A stretch of DNA of 64,000 nucleotides from Astragalus membranaceus (taxonomy: Eukaryota; Streptophyta; Magnoliopsida; Fabales; Fabaceae): contig CM076849.1 of the NCBI GenBank assembly GCA_039519185.1, positions 113,961,806 through 114,025,805 on the forward strand, read 5' to 3'. A program made the position numbers and the translations under genes. Shown here piece by piece: positions 44,319 through 56,815 of this stretch (positions are counted from its first letter, which is position 1; every line of letters starts with the position of its first letter). Under the pieces are notes generated by a model. The model was not told where the DNA came from, ran no database searches, and saw only the letters and a list, made by a program, of their open reading frames with translations.

Positions 44319-44330
44319 ACTCTCCCCCAC
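44319..44330 (-). other. Polypurine tract of element H
   Basis: The minus strand reads GTGGGGGAGAGT, immediately before the 3' LTR start at 44318 and directly after the gag-pol stop. Confidence 0.9.
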
Positions 44331-47300
44331 TTAGAATATTTCGTCCTCGAAATTACCTGAATCGAACAACTCCGGATATGCTTCCCGCATCCTGCTCTCC
44401 AACTCCCAAGTCATACTCTCGCCAGCAGCTCCTAACCAAACCACTTTCACCAAAGGAATTTCTTTCCCTCTCAGAATCTTCACTTCTCTATCTTCAATCC
44501 GCACAGGCATAGTCTCCACGGTGAGATTATCCCGCACCTCTACTTCATCCATCTGAATCACATGGGACGGGTCCGGAATATACTTTCGAAGTTGTGACAC
44601 GTGAAACACGTCATGCAAGTTCGAAAGATTAGGTGGCAAAGCCACCCTATAGGCAACACTTCCCACCCTCTCCGTAATCTGATACGGACCAATGAAACGG
44701 GGAGTTAACTTCTTAGATTTCAAGGCACGCCCAACACCAGTCACCGGAGTGACTCTCAGGAACACATGATCACCGGCCTGAAACTCTAAATCCTTCCTTC
44801 TCTTATCATGATAGCTCTTTTGTCGACTCTACGACGCTTTCATCTTCTCACGGATTAATTTTACCTTCTCAGTTGTTTCTCGCACAATCTCAGGCCCCAA
44901 CACTGCACTCTCCCCAGATTCATACCAACACAACGGAGTCCTACATCTCCGACCATACAACGCCTCAAACGGTGCCATACCAATACTAGAGTGAAAACTG
45001 TTGTTATAGGTGAATTCTATCAACGAAAGATGAGAATCCCATGAACCTCCCTGCTCAAGAACACATGCCCTCAACAAGTCCTCTAACGACTGAATAGTCC
45101 TCTCCGTCTGACCATCTGTCTGCGGATGATAAGCGGAGCTCAACCTCAACTTAGAACCCAAAGCTTCTTACAAACTTTTCCAAAATTCAGATGTGAATCT
45201 CGGATCTCTATCAGATACAATACTAAGCGGAACGCCATGCAACTTCACAATAGTCTTGATGTAGATTTCTGCCAACTTTGGAACTGGATAAGTCATATTA
45301 ATTGGTAAGAAATGAGCAGACTTAGACAACCTGTCCACAACCACCCATATAGCATCAAACCCTCTCACTGTATTTGGCAAACCAGTTACAAAATCCATGG
45401 AAATGCTATCCCATTTCCATTCCGGAATTTCCAATGGTTGCATCAACCCCGCAGGCTTCTGATGCTCGATCTTAGACTTCTGACAAGTCAGACACGAATA
45501 CACAAACTGCGCCACATCCTTCTTCATACCAGGCCACCAGAACAGTTTCTTCAAATCTTGGTACATTTTCGTAGCCCCGGGATGAATACTCAACTTGCTT
45601 CTATGGCTCTCCTCAAGAATCATTCTCTTCATCTCAGCATCGTCAGGAATGCAGATCCTATCTCTGAATCTCAATACACCTTGGGAATCTAACTTGAAAT
45701 CTCTATCCACACCCTGATCATTCACAACTAACAGGTCTACCAACTTTACATCTGACTTTTGTGCTTCTCGGACACTAACCAAAAATTCATTGCCGATCTT
45801 CAACATCCCCAATCTGACACTCTGCGGTGTCACTTCACAAACCAGACTCATGTCCCGAAACTGCTCAATCAACTCTAACTCTTTCACCATCATAGCCGAC
45901 ATATGCAAACTCTTCCGACTTAAAGCATCAGCCACGACATTAGCTTTGCCGGGGTGATAGTTCAAGCCAAAATCATAATCTTTCAGCAATTCTAACCAAC
46001 GTCTCTGTCTCATATTTAGCTCCTTCTGATCAAACAAGTATTTCAGACTCTTGTGGTCACTAAACACTTCAAATCTGGTACCATACAGATAGTGCCTCCA
46101 AATTTTCAGCACAAACACAATTGCGGCTAGCTCCAAATCATGAGTAGGGTAGTTCTTCTCATGGGTCCTCAACTGTCTGGACGCATAAGCTACTACCTTA
46201 CCCTCTTGCATCAATACACCTCCCAAACCCATCTTGGAAGCATCGCAATATACTACAAACGGTCGATCAGGAACAGGCAAAGTCAAAACGGGCGATGTAG
46301 TCAACCTCTTCTTCAACTCATTGAAGCTCTCCTCACAGCGTGCATCCCACACAAAAGCTTTTCCCTTACACGTCAATTGAGTCATCGGAAGTGCCAACTT
46401 CGAGAAGCCTTCAATAAATCTCCTGTAATAACCAGCTAATCCCAAGAAGCTTCTGATTTCTGTAACTGACTTCGGGCTCTCCCATTGAGACACAGCATCA
46501 ACCTTGGCTGGGTCCACAGCTATACCATTTCCAGAGATAATATGACCAAGGAAACCTACTTCATTCAGCCAGAACTCACACTTAGACAATTTTGCATACA
46601 ATTTCTTTTCTTTCAACACTTCTAGCACTAACCTCAAGTGTTCTGCGTGCTCCTCTTCTGTTTTAGAATACACCAGAATGTCGTCAATAAACACCACTAC
46701 AAACCGATCCAAGTAACTATGAAAAGTACGATTCATGTACTCCATAAACACACCCGGCGCATTGGTAACACCAAACGGCATAACAGAATACTCATAGTGC
46801 CCATATCTCGTTCTGAAAGCGGTTTTCTGAATGTCTTCATCCTTTACCTTGATCTGGTGATAACCCGACCTCAAATCGATTTTACCAAACACCTTAGCAC
46901 CTACCAACTGGTCCATCAGATCATCAATTCTGGGAAGCGGATACCTGTTCTTTATTGTCACTTTGTTCAATTGCCTATAATCGACACAAAGTCTCATACT
47001 CCCGTCCTTCTTTTTCACTAACAATACCGGAGCACCCCACGGTGACACACTTGGTCTTACAAATTTCTTCTCAAGCAGATCTTCTAATTGCTTTTTCAAT
47101 TCAGACAACTCTGAGGCTGACATTCGGTACGGTGCCATAGACACAGGCCTAGTACCAGGTATAAGATCAATGGCAAACTCAACCTCCCTCTCTGGCGGAA
47201 CACTTGGAATTTCATCTGGGAACACTTCAGGGAACTCACACACTACTTGAACCCTTTCAGTGATTGCCTGATTCTCAGCAGACAATGACGCCATCAAAGC

Positions 47301-48692
47301 AAACAGATGAACTCCCTCCTTCATTACCTTATGCAAATGACCAGCAGGCAACAACACCGATTCTTCCTCTTCGGGAGGAAGGAAACTCACAGATCTCCGG
47401 AAACAATTAATATGCACATGGTTACATACTAACCAGTCCATACCAAGAATGACATCCAACCCTCCCAACGGCAAACAAATAAGATCAACTAGAAAATCTC
47501 TGCCGAAGATTGACAGAGGGCACTTAGCACACACAAGAGAGGTAGTTACTGAACCCTTAGCTGGAGTGTCAATAACCATCTCCCTCATCATAGAAGATAA
47601 AACAAGGTCCAATTTCTCAGCACACAAAGCAGCAATAAATGAATGCGTAGCACCAGTATCAATAATAGCAATCAAGGGAATACCATTAATAAAACATGTA
47701 CCTCGAATCTCATTAGTGTCCTCTGATCCTGCGAGAGCAAACACCTTTCCATGGGACTTTTCTTTCTTCGGTTTAGTACACTTAGTACTAATATGACCTG
47801 ATTCTCCGCAATTGTAGCACACCACATCCCTTTTCTCACATTTCGCAGCCACATGACCCTCTTTACCGCATTTGAAACATTTATTATCCGAGCAGTCAAA
47901 ACTCTTGTGACCCGGCTTGCCACACCTGTAGCACACAACCTTCGCAGGGGCATCCCCCCCACTTGCTTTCTTATTGTCAGCATACCTCTGCTTACCCTTA
48001 CCAGCTGGAGCCTCATACGGTTTACCCCGGTTCTGAAACTTACCCCTCAGATCCCTCATGACCCTGGAGTGAGCATTACTATCATCCTCATATATCCTGC
48101 AACTGTCGATCAAATCAGCGAATACCCGAATCTTCTGATACCCTACAACTTTCTTGATATCAGCCCTCAGTCCATTCTCAAACTTAATACACTTTGAGAA
48201 CTCAGAATCGGCATCAGCATAATGGGGATAAAACTTAGCCAATTCAGTGAACTTGGCAGCATACTCTGTCACTGACATGTTTCCTTGCTTCAGCTCAAGG
48301 AATTCTATTTCCTTCTTACCTCTCACATCTTCAGGAAAATACTTCCGCAAGAACTCTCTACGGAAAACAGCCCAAGTTATCTCTTCATTAGCAGCTTCTA
48401 ATCTCTGCCTCACCTCCATCCACCAATCATCAGCTTCCTCTGCCAGCGTATGGGTACCATACCTGACCTTCTGCGCATCATCACAATCCATGACCCGGAA
48501 TATTCTTTCAATCTCTTTCAGCCATGCCAAAGCGCCATCTGGATTATACTTGCCCTTAAAGACAGGTGGATTCTCTCTCTGGAACGTAGCCAAATTGCGC
48601 GTCCCATCATTAACAGCATCGGGTATATTACCCATCGCCCCGGCTATAGCCTGCAAGGCAGCAGCAAGTGCAGCATCGTCCCGTCTGGCCAT
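44331..48692 (-). pseudogene. gag-pol of element H with two premature stops in integrase
   Basis: The span is 4362 bp, exactly the length of C's gag-pol, with no frameshift that I can see. From M-A-R-R-D-D-A-A-L at 48692 the frame is open through gag, three CCHC knuckles, DTGATHS, RT (FIDDILVYS) and RNase H. In integrase it keeps the HHCC site and two aspartates, up to codon 1174. Codon 1175 is TAA (45170-45168) where C has CAG, upstream of the catalytic glutamate. Codon 1288 is TAG where C has CAG. The rest, including GPY and the chromodomain, is intact. A truncated Gag-Pol with complete RT could still be made, but the integrase is lost. Both stops fit C-to-T decay at CHG sites. Confidence 0.93.
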
Positions 48693-48787
48693 TCTAGTAC
48701 TGCAACAGAAAACAAAATTCAGAAACGAGTAACAAACTCAATGTTACTCAACACGACGACTCGACTACCGGCCGGACAGACCAAACT

Positions 48788-48799
48788 GCTCTGATACCA
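48788..48799 (-). other. Primer binding site of element H
   Basis: The minus strand reads TGGTATCAGAGC, four bases inside the 5' LTR end at 48804. Confidence 0.92.
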
Positions 48800-48803
48800 C
48801 TAA

Positions 48804-51385
48804 TGTAACACCCCTTTTCTAATAACTTTATTTTTAAGTAAAAATCAGAGTCTCTTTTTTTTTTTTGAAAACAATTCAAGCGAGTGCTACATTTACTCCG
48901 TAATATCAAGATACATAACACCATGAGAAAAATGTTTAGTTCGCATCAACTAAATCCAATCACCATCAGCAGCGGAATAAATATGAGTTCAAAAATTTAA
49001 AACCAATACATCACCAATCGAATCTAACAGTTTTGAGAAAATAAAGCATAAACCTAAGACACCCCCCCCTGGTGCTACGTATCAGAGCGTGACACTTCCT
49101 ACCAGATGAAGGCATACAGGAAACCTTCACTCATCATTACCTGCACGTTGCCGACATAAGAAGCAACATAAAGGCAGTAGGGTGAGTCTCTTTTCATAAT
49201 TAATAACATATGGAAATCAAGCAGTGCATAGGAAAAAGGAAGTCAGGCACACCAATTCACAATAATGGAACAATCGCATCAATATTGTATTTCCAAACAG
49301 CACCACACAATATATGATTTATGCATGTAATGCAACCTAAACTCCACGGGTACATGCATGTCGGATCCGTCACCAAATACAAATAGGCCGTAGCCTCTGC
49401 TCACCAAATACAAATTAGGCCGTAGCCTCTGCTCACCAATAATGCACATGCTTCATGCGGTGTTATGGAGAATGCATCACAACACACCACAAATCAGTCA
49501 ATTTCACATTTTAAATTCTAGTCTCACCATAGTGCATTAATTAACTCACCAAATTAAAATTAGGCCGAAGCCTCTGCTCACCAATCTCACCTCATCATCA
49601 CTCACCAAGTCAGCTCACCACTCACACCAACACCCATTCAAATAGACCAACTTAGGACATTGACAAGACATAGAGAAAGCGGGTAAAAATAGCCATTTGG
49701 ACACTTGAACACCATCAGCCAGAAACACCAGTAAAAATAAATTATTTTTGCATAAAATTGAGATTATTGGATAGGCACTGAAATTAGCTTCAAAACGCAT
49801 TTTGAACCGTTGAATTTGGATAACCGAGTCAAAAGTTACGTTAAAAACAATTTTAGGAAAAATGTTAGACATCCTGGAACTGGCGCATGGGCGCTGGGCG
49901 CCCAGGGGCAACACAGCGCTTGGCGCATGGGCGCTTGGCGCCCAGGAGAAACAACACGCACAGGCGCATGGGCGCTGGCGCCCAGGAACAACACGCGCAA
50001 CAGCGCACAGGCGCTAGGCGCCCAGGAGGCAACACGCGCACATAGGCACTGGCGCCCAGAAGCAACAACGCGCACAGGCGCGCCCAGGGAACAGCAGCAA
50101 CATGGCGCCCAAGCACTAGGCGCCTAAGGCCAACATGCTACACAACTCATTTTTCTTCGAAATTCATTTTACACGAGCCAAATGCTCAGGACATGAAAAC
50201 TCAATAAAAATTTTATCAAAAGCTGAACATTATTTTTGGCGCCCATGCACTAGGCACCTAGTGAAAATACGCAACTCAACTCCTTTCTTGACCAAAATCA
50301 GTTTTCATGAGCCATTTTACCCAAGTATAAAAACCTGAAAACAATTTTCACAAAACTATCACCAGAACTTTGGGGCCCTTGGCGCCCATGACACAAGCAA
50401 CATGCGCCAAAACTGGCAGCACAGGAAAACTGGATGGCAACACAGGCAACAGAGACAGCAACACAGAATGGCAACACAGGCAACAGACACAGCACACAGT
50501 GACACAGAATGGCAACACAGGGCAACAGAATTTTTGGAAACAGGCGCAGCACACTGCTGGGCGCCTGGTGCCCATGACTAGGCGCAACACAGAATTTTTC
50601 AGCAATAGGCATATGGCGCCCAAGGCGCCTAGGGGCTCCCAAACAGAAATTTTTTCCACTTTTATTCACCAAATTAAATTCACCAAAATGCCCAACTACA
50701 TATATATCACTAAGTGTCACCATGAATTCTCAAATTCACCAAGCAAACATCAACAAATCATATTCTCAAACATGTATCATGCGAATCACTTAGCAACAAT
50801 TCAATTCACCAATTATACGATTTCAACATGAGCAATTCCTAATCAAGTATCACAACACTATAATTTAATCATCAAAACAACAATTCGTTCATGAAAATTA
50901 TTCTAGAACCCTAACCCTAAGCATCACTAATTCGCATATCTATTAAGAACAAAAAGAGGACCCCCTAACCTTGTGAAATTCGAATTTGCTAGCCAAGCTC
51001 CAAGGAAGAATTGCGAACCACCAATGAGCCTCCTCCTCTTCTCTATGAGCTTCGCCTCCTCCTCTTCTTCTCTCCTTCTATTCGCAACTTTTCTCTTCTC
51101 ACTTCTCCTCTCTTTTACGTTTCTTTCTTTCTTTTCACAATTGAGACAAAAATGCCACTAAGTCACAAGACCCATAGTGAGTCGAATCCTATGACTATCC
51201 AATGGGTCATGGGCTCACTTGTGGGTCATGGGCTCCGTGCACCATCTAATTCGAGACAACACCTCCTAATAATTTAAAATTAAATAAGTACATTAAACCT
51301 TGAATTATTTAATTAAATTAAATAAATATTGTAAGCCTTAAATAATTTAATTAAATAAATAATTAAATTATTTTGGGGCGTTACA
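48804..51385 (-). repeat. Element H 5' LTR
   Basis: This is the 2582-bp LTR from 51385 (TGTAACGCCCC) to 48804 (GGGGTGTTACA). It holds the GGCGCC-rich block at 49880-50110, hairpins near 49387-49436 and 49563, a telomere-like ccctaaccct motif near 50910 and a pyrimidine-rich tract at 51030-51135. Confidence 0.93.
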
Positions 51386-51390
51386 CTATC

Positions 51391-51411
51391 AATTATTTTC
51401 AGGATGTTACA
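51391..51411 (-). repeat. First 21 bases of element G 3' LTR
   Basis: The LTR start TGTAACATCCTGAAAATAAT on the minus strand, immediately after the PPT at 51412-51423 (AGTTGGGGAGAA). It is separated from the rest by element H. Confidence 0.88.
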
Positions 51412-51423
51412 TTCTCCCCAACT

Positions 51424-52560
51424 TGAAAGAATTTTGTCCTCAAAATTTCGCTAAGTCTTTCCTCCGACTAACCGAGGATCGACATTCTCAGAAAGGTCCA
51501 AATTTGCTGGAAAATATTCTTGAATTAACGAAATAAGTAGAAATCTTCACGAAGTTGGCACATCAATCTTCAAGTATGTTGGACCACTACTCTAGAACGC
51601 CTTTAAGATTATAGTCTGAACTCTCTTGTTACCAATTAACACGAGAAACTCCTCTTTCGCCTACAAGGCTTGGCACCGCACTTAAAAACACTTCCTAAGA
51701 TTCATTCCAATTATCCTCGCTTGCTCCCCAACTTGGATTGATCTAAATCAAAGGGTCTAATACAAGACGCTTGATAGAAATATATATTGAAAGCGAGATC
51801 CACAAACTGGTACTCCTGGTAAAGGTAAAAACAAACACAATCTCTTCGAAGGTTATAAACACGTTCTCAACAAATCTTCTAAAATCCATAACAATTCTCG
51901 TACACACCGACAATGTGACGAAAAGTCACTTGTGAAACTTCTGGACTCGCCACCAAGATTTCGAGATAACACTTTTCAAAAGAAGAAGAAATGAGGATTT
52001 ACCAGAAACGTTTATCTTAAACGTAGAAATAAACCGTGGGGACATCGAATAAATTCGAAAGTAACGAAAATCGCATCAGTTGTTCTCAAAACACCTATCA
52101 AACAGAACTCAGAACTCATTTTCCTTCTATTGAAACTTCATCACGAGGTTTTTACCAACGACGCACCCGATTCCTTTCCAAATTAGTCCATAGCCTTGAG
52201 AACTTCCCCTCAACCAAAGTAATCCTCCTAGGATTTTCTTCCTCAATCAGACTTTATTAACCTCTTGATTCGTTCCCAAAATTAACTTTAGCATGCGGGT
52301 TTTCACAAAAATGATTTTTCAAAACTACCATACCGCACGCCAAGCTTCATTTCGGAAATTTCAGCCACTTGCAAGCAGATCCATCAATTAATCCTTTGGT
52401 GCTTATTCGCAATGTGAAAAATAGTCAGCAGCCACCTCATTTTCATATTCGTATTCACGTTTGACTTGTCAAACGGAATCATATTATACCATCTCATTGT
52501 TAACCTTCACAAAGGAGAGGTTAACAAACTAATACCTCTGTTTTATATTCTGTACACCCT
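51424..52560 (-). pseudogene. Heavily decayed integrase/3' coding region of element G
   Basis: No frame survives over any length. Traces on the minus strand near 52380-52560 (E-A-H-R-S, then K-H-Q-R) fit the HHCC region of a gypsy integrase, but no catalytic DDE, GPY/F or chromodomain could be recognised. The span from PPT to RNase H is shorter than in C, so deletions are likely besides point changes. Confidence 0.45.
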
Positions 52561-52591
52561 GGGACAGAATATAAACTTCGGTGTGCTTCCT

Positions 52592-53390
52592 CTACGCTTG
52601 CCTTTTATTGTTCTCATCGTCGGCCGCACAGATTCTACCGTTGACACAACTGACTCCATCACTATTCATAGTAAAATCTGGAAATACCTTTTGTGATTGT
52701 AGCTTCACATCAACTTCCTGTGCTAAGCGTATAGAATCCCTTAGGGAACTAGAGACCCTCATATGGCTCAACACTAATAGGTCCCTTTCGATCTTGAATT
52801 CAGATTTAAGTCTCTAAAAGACTCCGATAATTCCATCTCATGCATCAAGAAACTCGGCCACGCAGTGCATCAGTTACAACACTGGCCTCTCTTGAAGGCT
52901 ACATCAACACGAATTTATAATCCTCCAGAAACTCAACACACTTCTCTGCCTGCTATTCAGTTCCTTCTGATCAAACAGATACCTTGAACTCTTGTGATCA
53001 CTAAAGACATCGAAACGAGACCCATACAGGTAACGTCTCCAAATCTTCAGTGCATACACAATAGCTGCCAACTCATCATCGTGAGTCGGATGACTCTTCT
53101 CATGAGACTTTAATTGTCTGGACGCATAAGCTACCACTTGTTGATTCTGCATCAGAATACATCCTATACCCTTCCCTGAAGCGTCATCAAAATTTAAAAT
53201 TCCAATGACGGATCCGGAAGAATCAGGATTGGAGCAGAAGTCGAAATCTTCGACTCTTAACAACGTTCTTCACAATCAGCATCCCACGTAAACGGTTGAC
53301 CCTTTCGAGTTAGTCGAGTAAGTGGAAATCTAACTGTGAGAACCCTTTAACAAATCTCTGATAGTAACCGGCTAGACCCAGAAACTTTTG
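52592..53390 (-). pseudogene. RNase H and linker of element G
   Basis: Frame pieces at 53263-52904 carry the RNase H phrases V-V-A-Y-A-S-R-Q-L-K, H-D-D-E-L-A-A-I-V and F-S-D-H-K-S. The start is damaged, with N-F-D-D-A-S where C has Y-C-D-A-S. The last part, 52774-52592, matches the linker between RNase H and integrase. Stops and frameshifts separate the pieces. The element could not make its own enzyme. Confidence 0.82.
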
Positions 53391-54030
53391 ATCTCTGCGG
53401 CTGACGTCGGTCACTCCCATTCAACACCGCTTCCTTCTCACTGGGACCTACAGAAACTCCCGACTTGGGAAATCACATGTCCCAAACACTTTACCTCTAA
53501 CAACCAAAAATCACACTTCGAAGGCTTAGCATACAATTTCTTTTCTCGGAGTACGTTCAGAACAATGCGGAGATGTTGAACATGCTCCTCAATGGTCTTC
53601 GAGCACATCAAGATATCATCGATGAAAACGACTTCAAACTGATCCTAATACGTATGAAAAACTCGGTTCATGTAATCCATGAATACCGCTGGAGCATTAG
53701 GTAGACCGAAAGGCATCACTACTAACTCGTAATGTCCATACCTAGTACGGAAAGCTGTCTTCGGAATATCTAAGGCTCTAACTTTTATTTGATGATGTCC
53801 TGACCTCAAATCAATTTTAGAAACACTGTAGCACCTCAAATTGCTCAAGCAAATCGTCTATCCTTGGTAAGGGATATTTATTCTTGATCGTCACTTTGTT
53901 AAGTTGTCGATAACCGATGGACAATCTCATGCTATTAACCTTTCTTTTGACTAATCACACCAGAGCACTCCTTGGAGAAGCACTCGGTCGAGGGAATTTC
54001 TTTAACATCGACTCTTCAAGTTGAGACTCC
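53391..54030 (-). pseudogene. Reverse transcriptase of element G
   Basis: Recognisable on the minus strand are S-K-I-D-L-R-S-G-H-H-Q-I-K, V-V-M-P-F-G-L-P-N-A-P and M-N-R-V-F-H-T-Y within the piece 53848-53645, followed after a stop by a damaged F-I-D-D-I-L region near 53600. The entry motif around 53900 has changed to R-L-S-I-G-Y-R-Q-L-N-type sequence with a frame break. RT identity is clear, but the gene is inactive. Confidence 0.85.
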
Positions 54031-54215
54031 ATTTCCTTTAACTCTAAAGAAACAAACAATAGATATTGATCCCGTGCCAGGAACCAATTCTACCGTAAAC
54101 TCTACCTCTCACCCTGGAGGTTCAGAAGAACTTCATCGTGAAAACATCCAGAAAGTCATTCATGACCTGAACGTTCGCCAAATCTAAACTAGTTTCAGAA
54201 TTTGTCCTAGACAAT

Positions 54216-54560
54216 TCAACTGATTCTGAAGAGGAACTGATAGTTGATTGCAACATGATTTGTAGTCATCCCATTCATACCCAAAATGGTGTCCACACTT
54301 CTCATAGGTAAACAATAACGTCTACAACGAAATTTCTGCCTCGTATGACAAGTAGACAATTCTATACAAAGATTAGGTCTGGACACGACCCTTAGCAGCA
54401 ATAAAATAGTTATCGGCTCGGATAGCGATGATAAGGCTAATCCCAACCGATTCACACGCGATCGGGATATATAGCAATAGGTTGCACCCGAATCATATAA
54501 CATACTGACGGAGTTATTTGAAAACTGATCCCATACCCCTCAGTAGATTGTCTGCAGTTG
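54216..54560 (-). pseudogene. Aspartic protease of element G
   Basis: The piece starting at 54503 reads L-Y-D-S-G-A-T-Y-C-Y-I, the protease active-site region with D-S-G in place of D-T-G, and later V-D-T-I-L-G-M-N. A frame break lies upstream towards gag. This corresponds to the C protease around residues 343-420. Confidence 0.78.
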
Positions 54561-54599
54561 TAACTGTCTAAACATCCAGAGTGTTGACTCGTCCTCGTC

Positions 54600-55262
54600 C
54601 TGGAGCTGCTTGTGACTCCCGGAAACTCTTCCTCGCAGGGCACTCTTTTGCATAGTGACCCTCTTCCGCATATACTACTATTTCTAAATTGTGTTGCTTT
54701 CCACAATTAGAATATCTTGACCCTTTGGAGAATCAAAGAATTGCATCTGCTTTTCCTTTGATGAAATTATCTTAGGACTTTGCATTCGGAGTTGATATTT
54801 CAACTACCTTCTTTCCTTTCCCATATTTCCTATGAGATCATCCTCGGCGACATAGGATGATTGCACCAAGGGAACATAATTTGTAGCAGTATAAGAACTG
54901 AGGTCGTAAATCATAAAAGCACTTATGCCCGTCTTATACTTCTGCATTCTCCGTTCGTCATCCGAAGCTTACTTTACCACTTGGTAAAACTGAGACAACT
55001 TCTCAAACTTAGCGGTGTATTCTTCCACCATCCTGTCACCTTTCCTGAGGATGCTCCGGTTGAAGATTCCGATTGTGGTCGATCCGGGAACCCGATTGGG
55101 GTGTTCTAAGGTGCGTTGGAAATTGGGCTGTTGCAGACCCATTTGGTCATGCTGCATTTGCAACATATCCTGCATCATCTTCTGCTGATTCTCAATGACA
55201 TTCTGCATCCATTCGAATTGTTGATCAACAGGGGGAGGGACGCCTCTACCTCTTCTGGCCAT
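54600..55262 (-). pseudogene. gag of element G, fragmentary
   Basis: The likely start at 55262 reads M-A-R-R-G-R-G-V-P-P-P, with a glutamine/methionine-rich stretch after it. A deletion removes most of the capsid-like domain, so the start runs within about 60 codons into the E-Y-T-A-K-F-E-K-L-S-Q-F motif. A damaged knuckle (Y-A-E-E-G-H-Y-A-K-E-C-P) follows near 54640. Compared with E's gag (314 codons left) more than half is missing. Confidence 0.78.
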
Positions 55263-55382
55263 GATTCTGCGAAATATGCACAAAGTATTAAGTTGATCAA
55301 GCTCAATGTCTAATAGCATACTAAGAAAATCACGACTGGAGAAAGCAAAGACCCTAAAAGCTAAGTCCGACTAGGTCGAACC

Positions 55383-55394
55383 GCTCTGATACCA
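55383..55394 (-). other. Primer binding site of element G
   Basis: The minus strand reads TGGTATCAGAGC, two bases inside the LTR end at 55397. It is intact although the coding interior is decayed. Confidence 0.9.
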
Positions 55395-55892
55395 ACTGTA
55401 ACACCCCGGTATTTATATCGAGTAAAAATACCCAAGTGTACCATCATAAAATAATCAGAGATATAAAATTCCTGCATAGATACTGAACACTACAATATAG
55501 TTCTCGCTGAATAACAACTAAACAGTCTTAAATACAAATAAGACCGAACAGGTTCTCAGACCATAACCTTCAGCAAACTATAGTGCTCAATATCGTACAA
55601 GAAAGCGGAATAAAATTATAATACCAATACATAGAGTTATAGTACAAAGACAACAAAAGGAAATATAAACTTAAGCATAATAGCTAAGTCATCTGCAACC
55701 CGTCCGAGCTCAACCTACTCGTACCTCTGTGGTCCTTTCCTTCCCTGTTTCTCTGTAAAACAACAACATTTAAACAGTGAGATACAATCTCAGTGAGTTC
55801 TACCGAGACCCCTACTAACACTCGCGGTCCAATTATGAAATCTTTTATCTCGGAGCTTAATTTATAAATTACATTCTTTTAATTTAGCACGA

Positions 55893-56190
55893 CACCGACC
55901 CCAGCTTTGGTAATCTCGGTGACTCGTACTAGTCAACATAGTATGATACCAGCCCCAGCTTTGGTAATCCCGGTAACCATACCATTGATATCTTTAGAAT
56001 GACACCGACCCCAGCTTTGGTAATCCCGGTGACCATTCTTTCTAATTTAACACGGTACCGGCCCCAGCTTTGGTAATCCCGGTAACCCGCTTCATAACTT
56101 TATTACAGCACCGACCCCAGCTTTGGTAATCCCGGTGAACTGTTCTATAACTCTGACATAACACCGACCCCAGCTTTGGTAATCCCGGTG
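55893..56190 (-). repeat. Six 29-bp hairpin repeats with covarying stems in G LTR
   Basis: Units lie at 55893-55921, 55947-55975, 56003-56031, 56056-56084, 56109-56137 and 56162-56190. All share ccccagctttggtaat in the loop. Four have cacc...ggtg ends and two have tacc...ggta ends, so the outer pair changes from C-G to T-A on both sides at once in units 2 and 4. The intervening spacers (about 24-27 bp) are not conserved. This is what selection for a stem would produce, but inverted-repeat gene conversion could also do it. Confidence 0.75.
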
Positions 56191-56699
56191 AACCCCTTTA
56201 CCAATAGTACTTTCCCTAATGGCTTACGGGCCTAGGGTAAGGGATCATGACTTCCCCGCCTAGTATGTCAACCTCATGGTTCGTCACCCAAACTCGATCT
56301 AGTATATATATATATCCACCCGCATTTGGGCTAACTCCTATATTCGATATAATTTATATATCGTGAATCATAGACCGTTTTAGATGATTTAAATAATAAT
56401 CATCCCGCGTCAGTTACATAGTTCAATAAATAGAACGTACCATAGACCGGTTTAGATAATTTAACAATCATCCCGCGTCATTTATACAATATCACATAGG
56501 ACTCATAGTCCGCTTTCTTTTCGATAAAAACATTAAGTCCACATTCGCTCTCGCATACTAACTCGACACTTTTCAACATAATTTTCAATATCAAAAACAG
56601 TTCATTTTGCCTTAAAAATAGAATATCCAGTTAGGCCTCTGAATAAGCTTTCCAACGCATCTTAGAACGAAAAACAGTGTTTGGTTGCTGAAATTCTGC

Positions 56700-56815
56700 C
56701 AACTGGCGCTGGAGTCGCGCCTGGCGCGCGAGTGGCGCGCGAACTGGCAGCAAGTTCTGCCAAATTGCGCTGGAGTCGCGCCTGGCGCGCAAGTGACGCG
56801 CGGACAGGCAGCAAG
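56700..56815 (-). repeat. CpG-rich imperfect duplication in G LTR
   Basis: Two related blocks carry ctggagtcgcgcctggcgcg, followed by agtggcgcgcg or agtgacgcgcg. The surrounding LTR is AT-rich. Position and base content parallel the GGCGCC and cacgacccgtgcg clusters in the other LTR families. Confidence 0.75.

Larger units (their letters stand above)
41753..51385 (-). mobile_element. Element H: structurally complete Tekay-type retrotransposon
   Basis: H is 9633 bp, flanked by the duplication ctatc (41748-41752 and 51386-51390) in G's LTR. LTRs are 2582 bp (5') and 2566 bp (3'). The 16-bp difference equals one missing catgggcgcttggcgc unit in the 3' copy. PBS, full-length gag-pol region and PPT are all in place. 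Roughly a dozen substitutions separate the LTRs by eye, so the insertion is recent. Two stop codons in integrase are the only obvious coding damage. Confidence 0.94.

Noticed and set aside
55893..56190. CRISPR-like array of short repeats with unique spacers
   Set aside because: Repeat and spacer sizes look superficially similar, but the locus lies within a retrotransposon LTR of a plant genome and there are no cas genes.
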